From assembly GCA_963768075.1 (NCBI GenBank), contig CAVYHD010000007.1:152847-216846 (forward strand): a stretch of 64,000 nucleotides of DNA, given 5' to 3'. Below, piece by piece: positions 20,761-29,957 of this stretch; the first letter of the stretch is position 1; each line of letters opens with the position of its first letter. Below the pieces are notes generated by a model. It saw only the letters and a program-made list of their open reading frames with translations, searched no databases and was not told the DNA's origin. Origin of the DNA: QHXW01 sp963768075. Its GTDB lineage: Bacteria; Acidobacteriota; Terriglobia; Bryobacterales; Bryobacteraceae. The position numbers and the translations under genes were made by a program.

Positions 20761-21467
20761 GTGGACGATGAAAGGCGAGACTCCGAGGAACACCCGCAAA
20801 CTGAAATGAGCTGCGGAAGACGAGCCCGAAGCAGAATCGGCCGCTCCGGCGGAAGTCACGCCGGAGGCGGCGGCGAGCGAAGCGCCCTCGCCGGAAGACA
20901 ACGGCCATGAAGCCGCGGCGCAGCCGGCGGAGATGGAAGATACCAAGAAGTGGTACATCATCCACACCTATTCCGGTTTTGAGCATAAGGTGGCGGAATC
21001 GCTGCGCACGCGCGCAGGCGTTCGGGTTCGCGGACAAGATCGGGCAGATTCTGATTCCCACAGAAGAAGTGGTCGAGCTGCGCAACGGCAAAAAGGTCAC
21101 CAGCAAGCGGCTGCTTTATCCCGGCTACGTGGTGGTGCAGATGGAAATGAACGACGAGCTGTGGCACGCGTGAAAGATACGCCGCGGGTTACCGGCTTCG
21201 TGGGCGGCGGCACGAGCCCGGTGCCGCTGAGCGCGGACGAGATCAACCAGATGCTCTACCGCCAGACGACGGCGGCGGAGCGGCCGCGGCCCAAGATGAC
21301 GTTCGAAAAGAACGAGACGGTGCGCATCATCGACGGCCCGTTCGCGAACTTCCAGGGCAAGGTGGACGAGGTCAATCCGGAGCGCAACACGCTGCGCGTG
21401 CTGGTCACGATTTTCGGCCGCGCGACTCCGGTGGAGCTGGAGTTCCTGCAGGTAGAAAAGAATAACG
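20761..21467 (+). CDS. nusG: Transcription antitermination factor NusG with acidic N-terminal extension (frameshifted)
   Basis: Binds RNA polymerase and couples transcription to translation or Rho. The NGN domain begins KKWYIIHTYSGFEHKVAESL and the KOW domain contains VRIIDGPFANFQGKV. Frame slips lie near 20809, 21015 and 21170, and another near the stop (about 21465), where the frame should end after LQVEK. Before the NGN domain an Ala/Glu/Pro-rich segment (EAESAAPAEVTPEAAASEAP) is open back to a GTG at 20761, 14 bp after secE. The conserved-start alternative is the ATG at 20933. I favour the longer form because the extension is in frame and strongly coding-like. Confidence 0.88.
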
Positions 21468-21476
21468 ATCGAAATT

Positions 21477-21906
21477 ATGGCGAAGAAAGTTACAGGTCAG
21501 GTGAAACTGCAGATTCCGGCGGGGAAAGCCACGCCGGCGCCGCCGGTGGGCACGGCGCTCGGCCCGCAGGGCGTCAACATCATGGAGTTCTGCAAGGCGT
21601 TCAACGCGAAGACCTCGGGCGAAAGATCAGGAAGGTCTGATCATTCCCGTGGTCATCACGATCTTCTCGGACCGCTCGTTCACGTTCATCACCAAGACGC
21701 CGCCGGTGCCGGTGCTGATCAAGCGCGCCGTGAATCTGGCGAAGGGCTCGGCCGAGCCGCACAAAACGAAGGTCGGCAAGATCACCGCGGAGCAGGTCGA
21801 AGGAGATCGCCAAGATCAAGATGCCCGACCTGAACTGCTTCATGTCGAAGCGGCGATGCGGTCCGTAAAAGGCACGGCGCGCAGCATGGGCGTCGACGTA
21901 GAATAG
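21477..21906 (+). CDS. rplK: 50S ribosomal protein L11 (frameshifted)
   Basis: A ribosomal stalk-base protein that binds 23S rRNA and the GTPase factors. It begins MAKKVTGQVKLQIPAGKATP, followed by PPVGTALGPQGVNIMEFCKA. Shifts occur near 21625 and 21800; the corrected end is EAAMRSVKGTARSMGVDVE at 21904-21906, giving the normal length of about 142 residues. Unusually, rplA does not follow; the next gene is a dehydrogenase. Confidence 0.95.
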
Positions 21907-21942
21907 CGGTCGTCGCGGCCAGCGCAACCTACCAACTCTCTC

Positions 21943-22926
21943 GTGGCTAACTTACAGCATCTTCACATCGTCACTCTGCATCCGTTCGAACCGGACGAGG
22001 TCGCAAAGATCAAAGCAGCAGCGCCGAATGCGCAGATCGAGGTCACGGTCTGCCGCACACGCGAGGAATTCCATGAAAAAGTGAAAGACGCCGATGTGGT
22101 CTTCGGCGACATTCGCGCCGAAGCGCTGCAATCCGCTTCCAAGCTCAAGTGGGTCCAGGCGGGCGGCGCGGGTCTCGACGCGAGCGACCCGGCGCTGCTT
22201 AAAAGTTCTGTATTGCTAACGAACTTCGCCGCTACTTTTGCGCCCGCCATTTCGGAGACCGCCATCGGCTTGCTGCTGTGCCTGACGCGCGGCATCAGCA
22301 AATACTACGTGCCACAGTTTCTGAAGCGGCAGTGGAAGCCGGTGGGTTCGGTGAAGTCGGCGGACCATGTGGAGATTTCCGGCCGCACTATGGGCATTGT
22401 CGGTCTGGGCGGCATCGGTTCGGCGGTAGGGCGGCGCGCCCATTACGGCTTCGACATGCGCATCTTGGCAATCGACTCGCGCGCCGTTCCTAAACCGGAA
22501 TACGTGGCGGAGTTGCACGATCTCGGCTGGTTCTATGACATGATTCCCCAGGTGGACGTGCTGGTAGCCGCTGCCCCGCTCACCGCCGCGACCGAGCGCA
22601 TGTTCAATGAGCGGGTCTTCCGCGCCATGAAGACGACGGCGTATTTTCTGGCGCTGTCGCGCGGGAAACTCTTCGATGACCTGGCGCTAGTCAAGGCGTT
22701 GCAAGAGGGCTGGATCGCCGGCGCGGGCCTGGATGTGTTTCCCATGGAGCCGCCGCCTTCAAGCCATCCGATCTTCGATTGCACCAACGTCGTGATGACG
22801 GCGCACACTTCCGGCTGGAGTCCCGATCGCCAGACGCGGCTCATCGAGTTCTTCGTGGAGAATGTCCGGCGCTACGCGGAGGGACTGCCGCTGCTGAATG
22901 TAGTGAATAAAAACCTGGGCTATTGA
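21943..22926 (+). CDS. D-isomer-specific 2-hydroxyacid dehydrogenase
   Basis: An intact 327-residue NAD(P)-dependent dehydrogenase that interconverts 2-keto acids and D-2-hydroxy acids. The nucleotide loop is GIVGLGGIGSAVG at about residues 150-163. The catalytic Arg lies in LALSRGKL, the Glu in FPMEPPP and the His in MTAHTSG. It uses a GTG start at 21943, 36 bp after rplK. It has no known link to ribosomal genes. The close spacing could mean read-through from rplK or a genome rearrangement here. Confidence 0.88.
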   Translation: MANLQHLHIVTLHPFEPDEVAKIKAAAPNAQIEVTVCRTREEFHEKVKDADVVFGDIRAEALQSASKLKWVQAGGAGLDASDPALLKSSVLLTNFAATFAPAISETAIGLLLCLTRGISKYYVPQFLKRQWKPVGSVKSADHVEISGRTMGIVGLGGIGSAVGRRAHYGFDMRILAIDSRAVPKPEYVAELHDLGWFYDMIPQVDVLVAAAPLTAATERMFNERVFRAMKTTAYFLALSRGKLFDDLALVKALQEGWIAGAGLDVFPMEPPPSSHPIFDCTNVVMTAHTSGWSPDRQTRLIEFFVENVRRYAEGLPLLNVVNKNLGY

Positions 22927-22979
22927 ACGCCAAGGTTGACTTCTCCCGGCACAGGCTGAAAAAATAGATGCATCGACGT

Positions 22980-23066
22980 GCGGATGTGGCGGAACTGGCA
23001 GACGCGCATGGTTCAGGTCCATGTTCTCGCAAGGGAGTGGAGGTTCAAGTCCTCTCATCCGCACCA
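22980..23066 (+). tRNA. tRNA-Leu (CAG)
   Basis: An 87-base class II tRNA with acceptor GCGGATG paired to CATCCGC, anticodon loop TTCAGGT giving CAG, a long variable arm, T arm GGTTCAAGTCC and encoded CCA at 23064-23066. Confidence 0.96.
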
Positions 23067-23336
23067 GAAATCGATTCGCTTCCGATAGGGGGTGCATCGT
23101 CCCGCCGCATTGGTCATACAGAACTCTCGTAAATTGGGTCCGAGCTCGAAGACCGAACGCATGAGAGAGAAGCTCGCATAGGTTACAGGGCTCCTGCCGG
23201 ACTCAGTGCGAAACAAAACATTGGAAATCTCACAGAGTAGAGGCTTCTTTACGCATTCTTACAATAGCCACCGATACTCAACGAACTCCGCAATCGTCTC
23301 CTTGATTAGGTAACAAAAAAATTGAAGGAGCGTGAC

Positions 23337-23807
23337 ATGAAACTGAAGACATTCGCAATGCTGATCGCATTCGCAGGTTTCACGATGTTGCCGTCCGTGA
23401 GGGCAGACGATTCGAACAAAGAGACCGTGGTGACTCTGAACACACCCGCCGCGATACCAGGCCACGTACTGGAGCCGGGACAATACGTCTTCACCCTGGT
23501 CGATGACCAATCGGGCAGCGATATCGTGCGGATTTTCAACGCAGATCAGACCCACGTGATCGCGACGACTTTGGCCGCCCCGGCGTACCGCACTCAGGTA
23601 ACCGGCGACCCGGTAATCACGTTCGAAGAACAACCCAGCGGTAACCCGGAGGCGGTTGGGAAGTGGTTCTTCGCCGGAGAGCAGCGGGGTGTGGAGTTTA
23701 TTATCCACAATGTTAAAGAAGGAGGGGTGAGTGGGTTGAAGGAGGAGGTTGTGAGATGGGTTTTGAGCGTTTACTCGGTGGGTCTCCATGTATTGGATTG
23801 TATGAGC
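23337..23807 (+). pseudogene. Secreted small protein, 3' end lost at an IS4-type insertion
   Basis: The ATG at 23337 follows a good GAAGGAG site. The product has a signal peptide (MKLKTFAMLIAFAGFTMLP, cleavage near VRAD) and a beta-rich domain (LEPGQYVFTLVDDQSGSDIV, EAVGKWFFAGEQRGVEF) of a small exported family frequent in Acidobacteria. Coding character stops near 23705. The next hundred bases are G-rich and unlike the gene, and an IS begins at about 23808. The natural C-terminus does not resume right of the IS, so the gene is truncated, with some flanking DNA also changed or lost. Confidence 0.6.
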
Positions 23808-25118
23808 CTGTCCAAATCACATGAGCGTCAGAGTAAGTTGTTCCGCCGCCGGGATCAGCGGCGGTGTTTCCATAGGGTCGGCCAGCCACTTGGTCAAATC
23901 ACGGTAGGTAAACAGGTTCAGGCGCAGCATCGACGCCAGATTGGACAGCGACCAGCCGGCTTTGGAGAGGTGGTGTAGCCATTTCAGCAATAGCAGCGCG
24001 ATCAAGGCTGTCCAAATCTGGACGCGCAGTGCGTTCTCGCTGGTGCCGACAAAGGTTTTTACGGTCAAGTTCTGCTTGAGCGCCTTAAAGAACAGTTCGA
24101 TTTTCCATCGTTCTTTGTAGATCGCGGCGATGGTGGTAGCGCCGAACTCCAGCAGATTCGTGAGCAGGACAATCTCGCACTCATTCTCGGAATCCCAGAC
24201 CACGACGCGGCGCAACAGTTCCGGGTAATCGGCCCGGGCTTGGGCGCCGGTGAGACGGATGATTTGATCGGCGCGAATATTGCGGTTCGCCGGGAGTTGC
24301 GCATTCCGCCTCGACCACCTCGAAGGCGGCGTTGTCCTTCAAACGAGTGACGAAGAAGACTCCGGCCATGCTCCAGCGGGCGAACAAGGCGTAGTCGATA
24401 TAGCCGCGATCGATGGCCACGATGGAACCAGCATTCAGGTGGAAGGAATCGGCCAACTTGACGTCGCTGCGTTTGGCATTCGGTGAGCAGCACGATAGGC
24501 GGGCAGGTAGTCGTCATGGTCGAGCAGGACATGGGCCTTGACACCGCCCTTGGCGCGGCGGAATTCGGCCCACGGAAACATGGTCAGGCACAACGAGATG
24601 GTGGTCGAGTCCAGGGAAAGAAGTTTGTTCTTGAAGCGAAACTTGTGCTGTCTGCCGCCGAGCATCTGCTGGTCGCGGAACCGGGCCGAAGCGGTCCAGA
24701 ACAGATCCTCGAACAGCGCGGCAGGGCGGTGTTCATTGGCATAGGACAGGGTGGAGCGGCAAGGCGCTTTGGCGATCCCCAAATGGACCAATCGACCGAG
24801 ACAGCACGCCAGACCGTTGCAGATCTCGCGCAGGGAGTCGGCGCGTCCCAGTTGACAGAACAGCATGGAAACGAACTGCGTCCAGCAGGTAAAACCCTTG
24901 GCATCACGCTCGGCGGCGTGCTTCTTCACCAGCGCGGCAAACTCCGTCCGCGGGAAAGTGCTGGAGCAGTTGATTGAACAGGCTCGCGACTTGTACGATT
25001 GTATTGCCCTCCTGTGGGCAGCGTGTGGCGAGGCTCCCGGCTAGGAACGATCTCGCCAACGTCAATTATAGGAGGGCACTCCTTCCTATTTCAGAGTGCA
25101 AGAACCTGTTTTGGACAA
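23808..25118 (-). mobile_element. IS4-family insertion sequence (DUF4372 type)
   Basis: About 1.3 kb bounded by short imperfect inverted ends: CTGTCCAAATCA at 23808-23819 and, on the other strand, TTGTCCAAAACA ending at 25118. It carries one transposase gene filling nearly the whole element. I could not find a clear target duplication next to the ends, so the boundaries may be off by several bases. It interrupts the small secreted-protein gene on its left. Confidence 0.7.
23817..25005 (-). CDS. IS4-family DDE transposase (frameshifted)
   Basis: Catalyses cut-and-paste movement of the element. The N-terminal DUF4372 domain shows FNQLLQHF, then QFVSMLFCQLGRADSLREIC. The DDE domain has LLSLDSTTISLCLTMFPWA (first Asp), SIVAIDRGYIDYALFARW (second Asp) and IYKERWKIELFFKALKQNL (the YREK-type Glu). 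Slips near 24930, 24480 and 24290 split the frame, and no clear start codon is seen at the N-terminus. The copy could be inactive, or the breaks could be the same sequencing noise as in neighbouring genes. Confidence 0.85.
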
Positions 25119-25265
25119 GAGTGGTATCCACAAAGCCAACAGTAGCCGTCCGGCGAACGGCGTCCGATTCTAAACTCCCGCGGCCGCGTTTCCGCCCTGC
25201 TGAGGCAGTAGGCGTCAAGCTCTGCCTCAACAGGAGCGGGGTTGAATTCCCGATCCATACCGTGA

Positions 25266-27148
25266 TCAGATCGTGAGGTACCACGGGACATTCAACACAC
25301 TGATGCGCAGGTTGCCTTTCACAAAGAGGAGCGTCTTAAGGACCGTGCCACGCTGGCTGTGCAACAAGTAGTGGTACCAGTGCAGCTCCACGAGCTCCGG
25401 AATCAAGACCGTAATATAGCGGTCGGGATACTTCTGTTCAATCTCGCTGACGAAGTCGAGAATCGGGCGAAAGAACAGCCGGTAAGGCGATTCCACAACC
25501 GTGAGGCTCGGCACCGGCACCCCAGTTCCAGGGCCGGTCCTCAACAAGGTGAGCCCAGGAGCCGCGCAGATCGGACGCCTTGTCAGTGATTCGCACCTGT
25601 AGCACATGGACATCCGGCGAAAATGGATGGCGAAACGCAAAGCCTTCTCCGCGATTTTCGTCCAGGCCTGGAAGGGGGACAATAACCATGGGCGGATTAA
25701 GGTGGGCGAGGTCCAGCGGCGTGTGCAGCTCGATCTCGCGCTCGATGGCCAGGTAATGGCGGCGCACCAGATCATACCGCCAACAGCGCGGGGATTAGCA
25801 GAACGGTGATCCACGCGCCCTGGATAAACTTCGCGGCAAGCACCACCGACACCGTAATGCCCGTGGCGGTTGCGCCCAGGCCGTTAATGAGCATGCTGCG
25901 CCAATGCGCGGCGGCTCCGAGGCGCTTCCAGTGGACCACCATGCCGGCCTGCGAAAGCGTGAAGGCCGAGAAACGCGCCGATCGCGAACAGGGGAATAAG
26001 CCGATCCGTGACTCCCTGCGAAAGAGAACCAATAAGGGCCTGCCCGATAGACGCGAGCACCACAGATGCCGTTAGGTGAAGACCAGGCGGCGTCCGCGGG
26101 AGGCGAACGCGCGCGGCAGGTAGCCATCATCGGCCACAATCTGGCACAGCCGCGGAAAATCGGCGAAAGCGGTGTTGGCCGAAAGAGCCAGGACGGCGAG
26201 TATGGAGGCGATCGAAGCGTAGTAGAAAACGCCCCTTCCGGCCACGGCGCCGATGAGCTGCGAGAGCAGGCTGTCGTAGCCGGGCTGGCCAGGATCGGTG
26301 GCGCCGACATGGTATACCCGCGCCAGCCAGGCGATCGCCCGCCAGCATCAGGATGAGTATTCCAATGATCGCGGTAAGCGTGCGGCGGGCGGTTGCCACG
26401 GCCGGCTCGCGAAACGCTTTCACCCCGTTGCTGACGGCTTCGACGCCGGTCATGGCCGTGCAGCCGCTCGAGAAGGACTGGAGAATCACCCACGCCCCGA
26501 CGGCGGTGGCCGTGGCGTGAGCGGATGGGGCGGAACGACGGCGGCGGGATGGCCGCCGCTCGCAGAGTTCCTTGATCAGGCCCACGCCGATGGTGCCCAG
26601 CAGGCAGGCAATGAACAGATAGGTCGGAACCATGAACAGAGTTCCCGGTTTCGCGGATACCGCGAAGATTGACCAGCGTGATCGCTGCCAGGATCCCGAG
26701 GCAAATCTGCCAGGGTGTGCGGCTGCAGGCTGGGCACGGCGGAAACCAGCGCGCCAACCCCGGCGGAAATGCCCACCGCGACCACCAGAATATAATCGAC
26801 GATCAACGCCGCGGCAGCCAGCAGGCCGGCGCTGCGGCCCGAGATTTTCGCGCGCCACCGTGTAGGAACCGCCGCCGCCGCGGATAAGCGGCGATGGTTT
26901 GGCGGTAGGAGATGTACACGATAATCAACAGCGCAATGATGCTGAAGCTGATGGGCACGACGTACTGAACGCCCAGCGCGCCCAGCGGGATCAGTAGAGT
27001 GAGCGCGGCTTCCGGGACCATAGGCGGCCGAGCTGAGGGCGTCGAGCCCGAACACCCCGATGCCGGCCGCGGGGCCGAGCCGTTGTTCCGACTCTTCGAA
27101 TGTGGCCAGGGGTTTTCCAAACAGCAGATCGCCAAGCGACATAGTCAA
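25266..27148 (-). CDS. APC-superfamily amino acid permease, heavily frameshifted
   Basis: A membrane transporter of about 620 residues. The N-terminus is MSLGDLLFGKPLATFEESEQ, followed by FGLDALSSAAYGPEAALTLL, and hydrophobic helices then appear in different frames. The C-terminal cytosolic domain is intact: YRLFFRPILDFVSEIEQKYP and the closing SVLNVPWYLTI. At least eight slips interrupt it (for example near 27020, 26865, 26645, 26345, 26080, 25780 and 25545). The N- and C-termini and overall length are right, so I read it as a functional gene in poor sequence, though decay next to the IS cannot be excluded. Confidence 0.75.
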
Positions 27149-27186
27149 CCATTATGCGGCAACCCGAAGCGGCACTCGCCTGGCGG

Positions 27187-28359
27187 CTACCCCAGCCGGA
27201 TCTTCGCTTCCAGCCAGATCAGCAGCACCAGCACAAACACCAGGCAGGTGCCCGCCAGCGGTAGCGCCATCACAACGCCCACACCCCACACATCGGCCAG
27301 ATGTCCCAGTATCCAGGGCGCCAGCATCGCGCCGGTCAGTGCGATCGAAAAGATGCCGTTGAAGAACCCCGGCCGGAAATCGGGAAATTCGCCGCCAATG
27401 CGTTCCGCGATCAAAGGATAAATGGCGGCGAACCCGCAGCCCACCAGCAGCGTCCCGATCAGCGCGCCGAACGCGTTATTGGTCGCGAGCAGCAGCAGGC
27501 AGCCGAATACGGCCTCGGCGGCACTCACCAAGAGGAAGCGCCCATGACGCACTCTGGGAAGTAGCGCCACCGCCGCCAGGCGGCCAACGATCAGCGAGAG
27601 CCAAAAGACCGCCAGTAGGAGCAGCGCCAGCTCCGGGCCCGCACCTAAACGGCGAATCAGGAAAATCGGCAGCCAGCCGGCGATCGACCATTCGTTGCCA
27701 AACTGAAGAAACAGCAACGCGGCCAGCAGAATTGCGCCGGGGCTGCGCAGATCGCGCAAAAACTGAGCGAGCGTGGGAGTGGGCGCAATGGCCGGCGGGG
27801 CGAACGAACCGCGCGCGTACCACACGGCGAAGAAGCCAGGAAACAATGCGATGAAAACCAGGATGCTGGTGACGGTATAGGCGTAAAAGGTCCCCGCCAC
27901 CAGTACCGTAACCGCCAGGCACCCCGTGCCAAACGAGATGCCGCCAATATTGGCCGTGGCTGCCGGATCACGGTCGTACGCCGGTGAAATGGCATGCAGC
28001 ACCGCTGTATTCAGCAGGCCTGCGGCGAAGCCGATGGCAAATAACCCGGCCATGCGCCAAAAGGCCGCCGCGGTCGCCGGGACGGACGCCAGGTAGATCA
28101 GCGCCGCGCACGCCAGCGCACAAGCCGCGCTCATGAGGAAGGCAATGCCGCGCCGGATGAGCAGCCGGCCGGCGGCTTCGGTGGCGACAATCACTCCCGC
28201 GCTCATGCTCAGAAAGTAATTGCCGACGGTTCCGAAATCAGAGGTCAGGTGGTAGCCCCAGGCCGGCAGGATCGCGCCCAGGAACCCGAACAGAAGCCCG
28301 GAGATGAGTAGGCCGCTAAGTGCCTTGACGGCCGAAGCATCCCGCCAGATACCTTGCAC
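27187..28359 (-). CDS. MFS transporter
   Basis: An intact 390-residue protein with about twelve membrane helices, for example LISGLLFGFLGAILPAWGY near the start and LLVGCGFAAIYPLIAERIG in the second half. The layout is that of major facilitator proteins in the sugar or drug-proton group. No substrate motif is recognised. It lies 38 bp upstream of the permease on the same strand, so both may be one transcription unit. Confidence 0.8.
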   Translation of the reverse strand: MQGIWRDASAVKALSGLLISGLLFGFLGAILPAWGYHLTSDFGTVGNYFLSMSAGVIVATEAAGRLLIRRGIAFLMSAACALACAALIYLASVPATAAAFWRMAGLFAIGFAAGLLNTAVLHAISPAYDRDPAATANIGGISFGTGCLAVTVLVAGTFYAYTVTSILVFIALFPGFFAVWYARGSFAPPAIAPTPTLAQFLRDLRSPGAILLAALLFLQFGNEWSIAGWLPIFLIRRLGAGPELALLLLAVFWLSLIVGRLAAVALLPRVRHGRFLLVSAAEAVFGCLLLLATNNAFGALIGTLLVGCGFAAIYPLIAERIGGEFPDFRPGFFNGIFSIALTGAMLAPWILGHLADVWGVGVVMALPLAGTCLVFVLVLLIWLEAKIRLG

Positions 28360-28647
28360 CAGTCGATTGTACTGAATTCCGTACGCGGCATACGGGAATT
28401 GGGAGGTTGATCGGATGCACGGTTAGCGTTTGCCGTTACTTAGCGATGGCGAGCCGCTTGCATAACGCACGGCAAAGGGTCTTTGAGGGGTTATGAGCGG
28501 CTTTGGCGGGGTGATGCCTCCCAAGCGCTTCGCGACGCGGGCTCCGCGGGGAGGGGCCCGTTTCCGGCGACACCCCAGCAGCAGTACCCGAACGCAAACA
28601 CAACCCAAAATGTAGTGATGCGGTTGAAAATCCGCATTCACTTTTTC
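28360..28647. other. Intergenic stretch, no gene seen
   Basis: Nearly 290 bases upstream of a strong promoter. It is GC-rich with several short hairpin-forming segments (GAGCCGCTT/GAGCGGCTT near 28449-28505, and a GC block near 28540-28560). Open frames here lack ribosome sites and coding character. The promoter of the leftward MFS gene probably lies in the first part. Confidence 0.4.
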
Positions 28648-28676
28648 TTGACAGAAAATCACCTTGGGAATAACAT
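28648..28676 (+). promoter_or_regulatory. Near-consensus sigma-70 promoter for the structured RNA
   Basis: A perfect -35 TTGACA at 28648-28653, a 17-base spacer, and -10 TAACAT at 28671-28676. Transcription should start near 28683, only about 10 bases before an unusually long Shine-Dalgarno-like stretch. Confidence 0.75.
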
Positions 28677-28682
28677 CGAGTT

Positions 28683-28935
28683 ATCACTGAGGAAGGAGGT
28701 GGTCCAGGAACATGAATGATAGTAGTAGACCGCGCGAGGTGGCCGACTGCTGAGTCGACCGTTCTAACGTAGTCGGTTCCGTTTCAGTGGCGGTGCCAAG
28801 TTCATGATGACCGGCCACTTCGACGCGAATCTAACTGCCTCAGGTTTCATCTAAGGCTACCGGGCCCCCGTGATTCTCACGACTGAGCGGTGTGCAACTG
28901 CTCAGCCGGGATCACGGGGGTTTGTGTTTTGTTAT
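28683..28935 (+). ncRNA. Candidate structured RNA (or leader with a tiny ORF) upstream of rpmE
   Basis: The transcript begins with AAGGAGGTGGTCC (28693-28705), nearly the full complement of the 16S rRNA 3' end. A short frame follows (ATG at 28712, 13 codons to TGA; an overlapping ATG at 28716 gives about 18). Beyond it lies a probable long-range helix: the CGCG and GAGGTGGCCG segments near 28730-28745 can pair with CGGCCACTTC and CGCG near 28820-28836. Inside sit small hairpins such as CGACT/AGTCG and ACCG/CGGT. An intrinsic terminator closes it. It has no match to tmRNA, RNase P, SRP or 6S features known to me. It could be a regulatory sRNA or a leader for L31. Confidence 0.5.
28865..28933 (+). 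terminator. Rho-independent terminator of the structured RNA
   Basis: A ten-base-pair stem, CCCCCGTGAT (28865-28874) with ATCACGGGGG (28911-28920), enclosing a second hairpin CTGAGC/GCTCAG (28883-28888 and 28900-28905), followed by TTTGTGTTTTGTT. The -10-like TATACT just after it may serve rpmE. Confidence 0.8.
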
Positions 28936-28962
28936 ACTTGAAATTCACCCCGAAAGGATCCC

Positions 28963-29196
28963 ATGAAAGCCGGTATTCACCCCGCTTACGAAGAGGTTAA
29001 CGTCATCTGCGCGTGCGGGCACGTATTTAAAACGCGCTCCACCCACAAGGGCGACATCCGCGTGGAAATCTGCTCCAGTTGTCACCCGTTCTTTACCGGG
29101 AAACAGAAGTTGATGGATACGGCGGGCCGCGTCGAGAAATTCGAGAAAAAGTATCAGAAATCGAGGGCGGAAAAGAAGAAGCAGACGGTCGCCTAG
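28963..29196 (+). CDS. rpmE: 50S ribosomal protein L31 (zinc-binding type)
   Basis: An intact 77-residue ribosomal protein that helps bridge the subunits. It begins MKAGIHPAYEEVNVICACG and contains the zinc cysteines in ICACGHVF and EICSSCHPFFTGKQK. A GAAAGGAT site precedes the ATG. It follows a terminator-ended structured RNA by about 30 bases. The 3' end overlaps the end of the convergent gene by four bases. Confidence 0.95.
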   Translation: MKAGIHPAYEEVNVICACGHVFKTRSTHKGDIRVEICSSCHPFFTGKQKLMDTAGRVEKFEKKYQKSRAEKKKQTVA

Positions 29197-29588
29197 GGGT
29201 GGCCGTTGCGTTGGCGTTCTTTTTCGCGCTCGGCCTGGAAACTGCTGAATTCGGCTTGCTGCGCGTCGGTGAGGATCGCCCGGATTTTCTGCGTTTGCTC
29301 GTCCTGAATGGCCTTCAGCTCGGGCCGGTGCTTCTCGCGCAGTTCGCGGAATTGCTTCCCCGTTTCGTCCAGGATCGGGCCCAGCTTGTTCGCCTGGTCG
29401 TCGGTGAGCTTCAACCGGCTGCGAATTTCTTCGATGTATTTACGCCGGAATTCGTCGGGGCTGGGACGCTCGCTGGCGCGGACCGAATTCAACGTGTAGA
29501 GCCTTAAGCCGAACGCGCCCGCGGCCACGCCGCTCAGAAAGAGCAGCACCAGGTAAATCGCGGTGGTGAGGGTATTGCGTCGCATCAA
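29193..29588 (-). CDS. Membrane-anchored periplasmic Spy/CnrX-like protein
   Basis: A 131-residue protein with an N-terminal membrane anchor (TAIYLVLLFLSGVAAGAFGL) and a charged helical domain (IRSRLKLTDDQANKLGPILD, TQKIRAILTDAQQAEF). The LTDDQ/LTDAQQ repeats are the hallmark of Spy/CpxP- and heavy-metal-sensor-like periplasmic proteins. Its start overlaps the anti-sigma stop by four bases, so it is the third gene of the sigma operon. A role as a periplasmic sensor or chaperone feeding the anti-sigma factor is likely but inferred. Confidence 0.7.
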   Translation of the reverse strand: MMRRNTLTTAIYLVLLFLSGVAAGAFGLRLYTLNSVRASERPSPDEFRRKYIEEIRSRLKLTDDQANKLGPILDETGKQFRELREKHRPELKAIQDEQTQKIRAILTDAQQAEFSSFQAEREKERQRNGHP

Positions 29589-29953
29589 TGCTGTTCAACC
29601 GGCGGGGCAATGCGAAGCGTATCGTAGTAGTCCAGAGTCTGGCTGTAGTGTTCCTCCGCCAGCACTTCAACGTAGCTCTCGCCCGGGAGTTGGCCCGCGC
29701 GGGAACCGGAGAACGAAGCCGCCAGCCCCAACAGAATCGAAAGTGCCAGCGCAGCCGTCATCAGATTCCGGGCTAAGCGGCTAAACACGGCGGACACACC
29801 CTGCCGCGCCTCGATCGCCTGCCACAGCAGAGGCATGAAGTTGGCGCTCGGCTCCGGGTCCGCACAGGCAGCGCGGTAGGCCTGGAACAGGGCATCCAGG
29901 CGCGCTTCGTCGCTTCCAGCGTTATGACTGTGTCGGTCCATATCCACCCCCAC
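29585..29953 (-). CDS. Putative membrane anti-sigma factor
   Basis: A 122-residue protein with a cytosolic N-terminal helical part (DEARLDALFQAYRAACADPE), one membrane helix (NLMTAALALSILLGLAASF) and a short periplasmic tail. It starts 4 bp after the ECF sigma stop. This size, topology and position are typical of anti-sigma factors that hold the neighbouring ECF sigma at the membrane. No HxxxCxxC zinc motif is seen, so it is not a ZAS-type anti-sigma. Confidence 0.65.
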   Translation of the reverse strand: MGVDMDRHSHNAGSDEARLDALFQAYRAACADPEPSANFMPLLWQAIEARQGVSAVFSRLARNLMTAALALSILLGLAASFSGSRAGQLPGESYVEVLAEEHYSQTLDYYDTLRIAPPVEQH

Positions 29954-29957
29954 CCTT

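Noticed and set aside
24483..24977. Plus-strand frame within the IS
   Set aside because: It is the shadow of the transposase, which shows DDE motifs on the minus strand.
28712..28810. Selenoprotein reading through the TGA after the 13-codon frame
   Set aside because: Read-through gives a short peptide with no known selenoprotein motif and no selenocysteine hairpin at the right place; a structured RNA explains the region better.
28683..28935. tmRNA, RNase P, SRP or 6S RNA
   Set aside because: The conserved core sequences of those RNAs as I know them are absent, and the length and fold do not fit.
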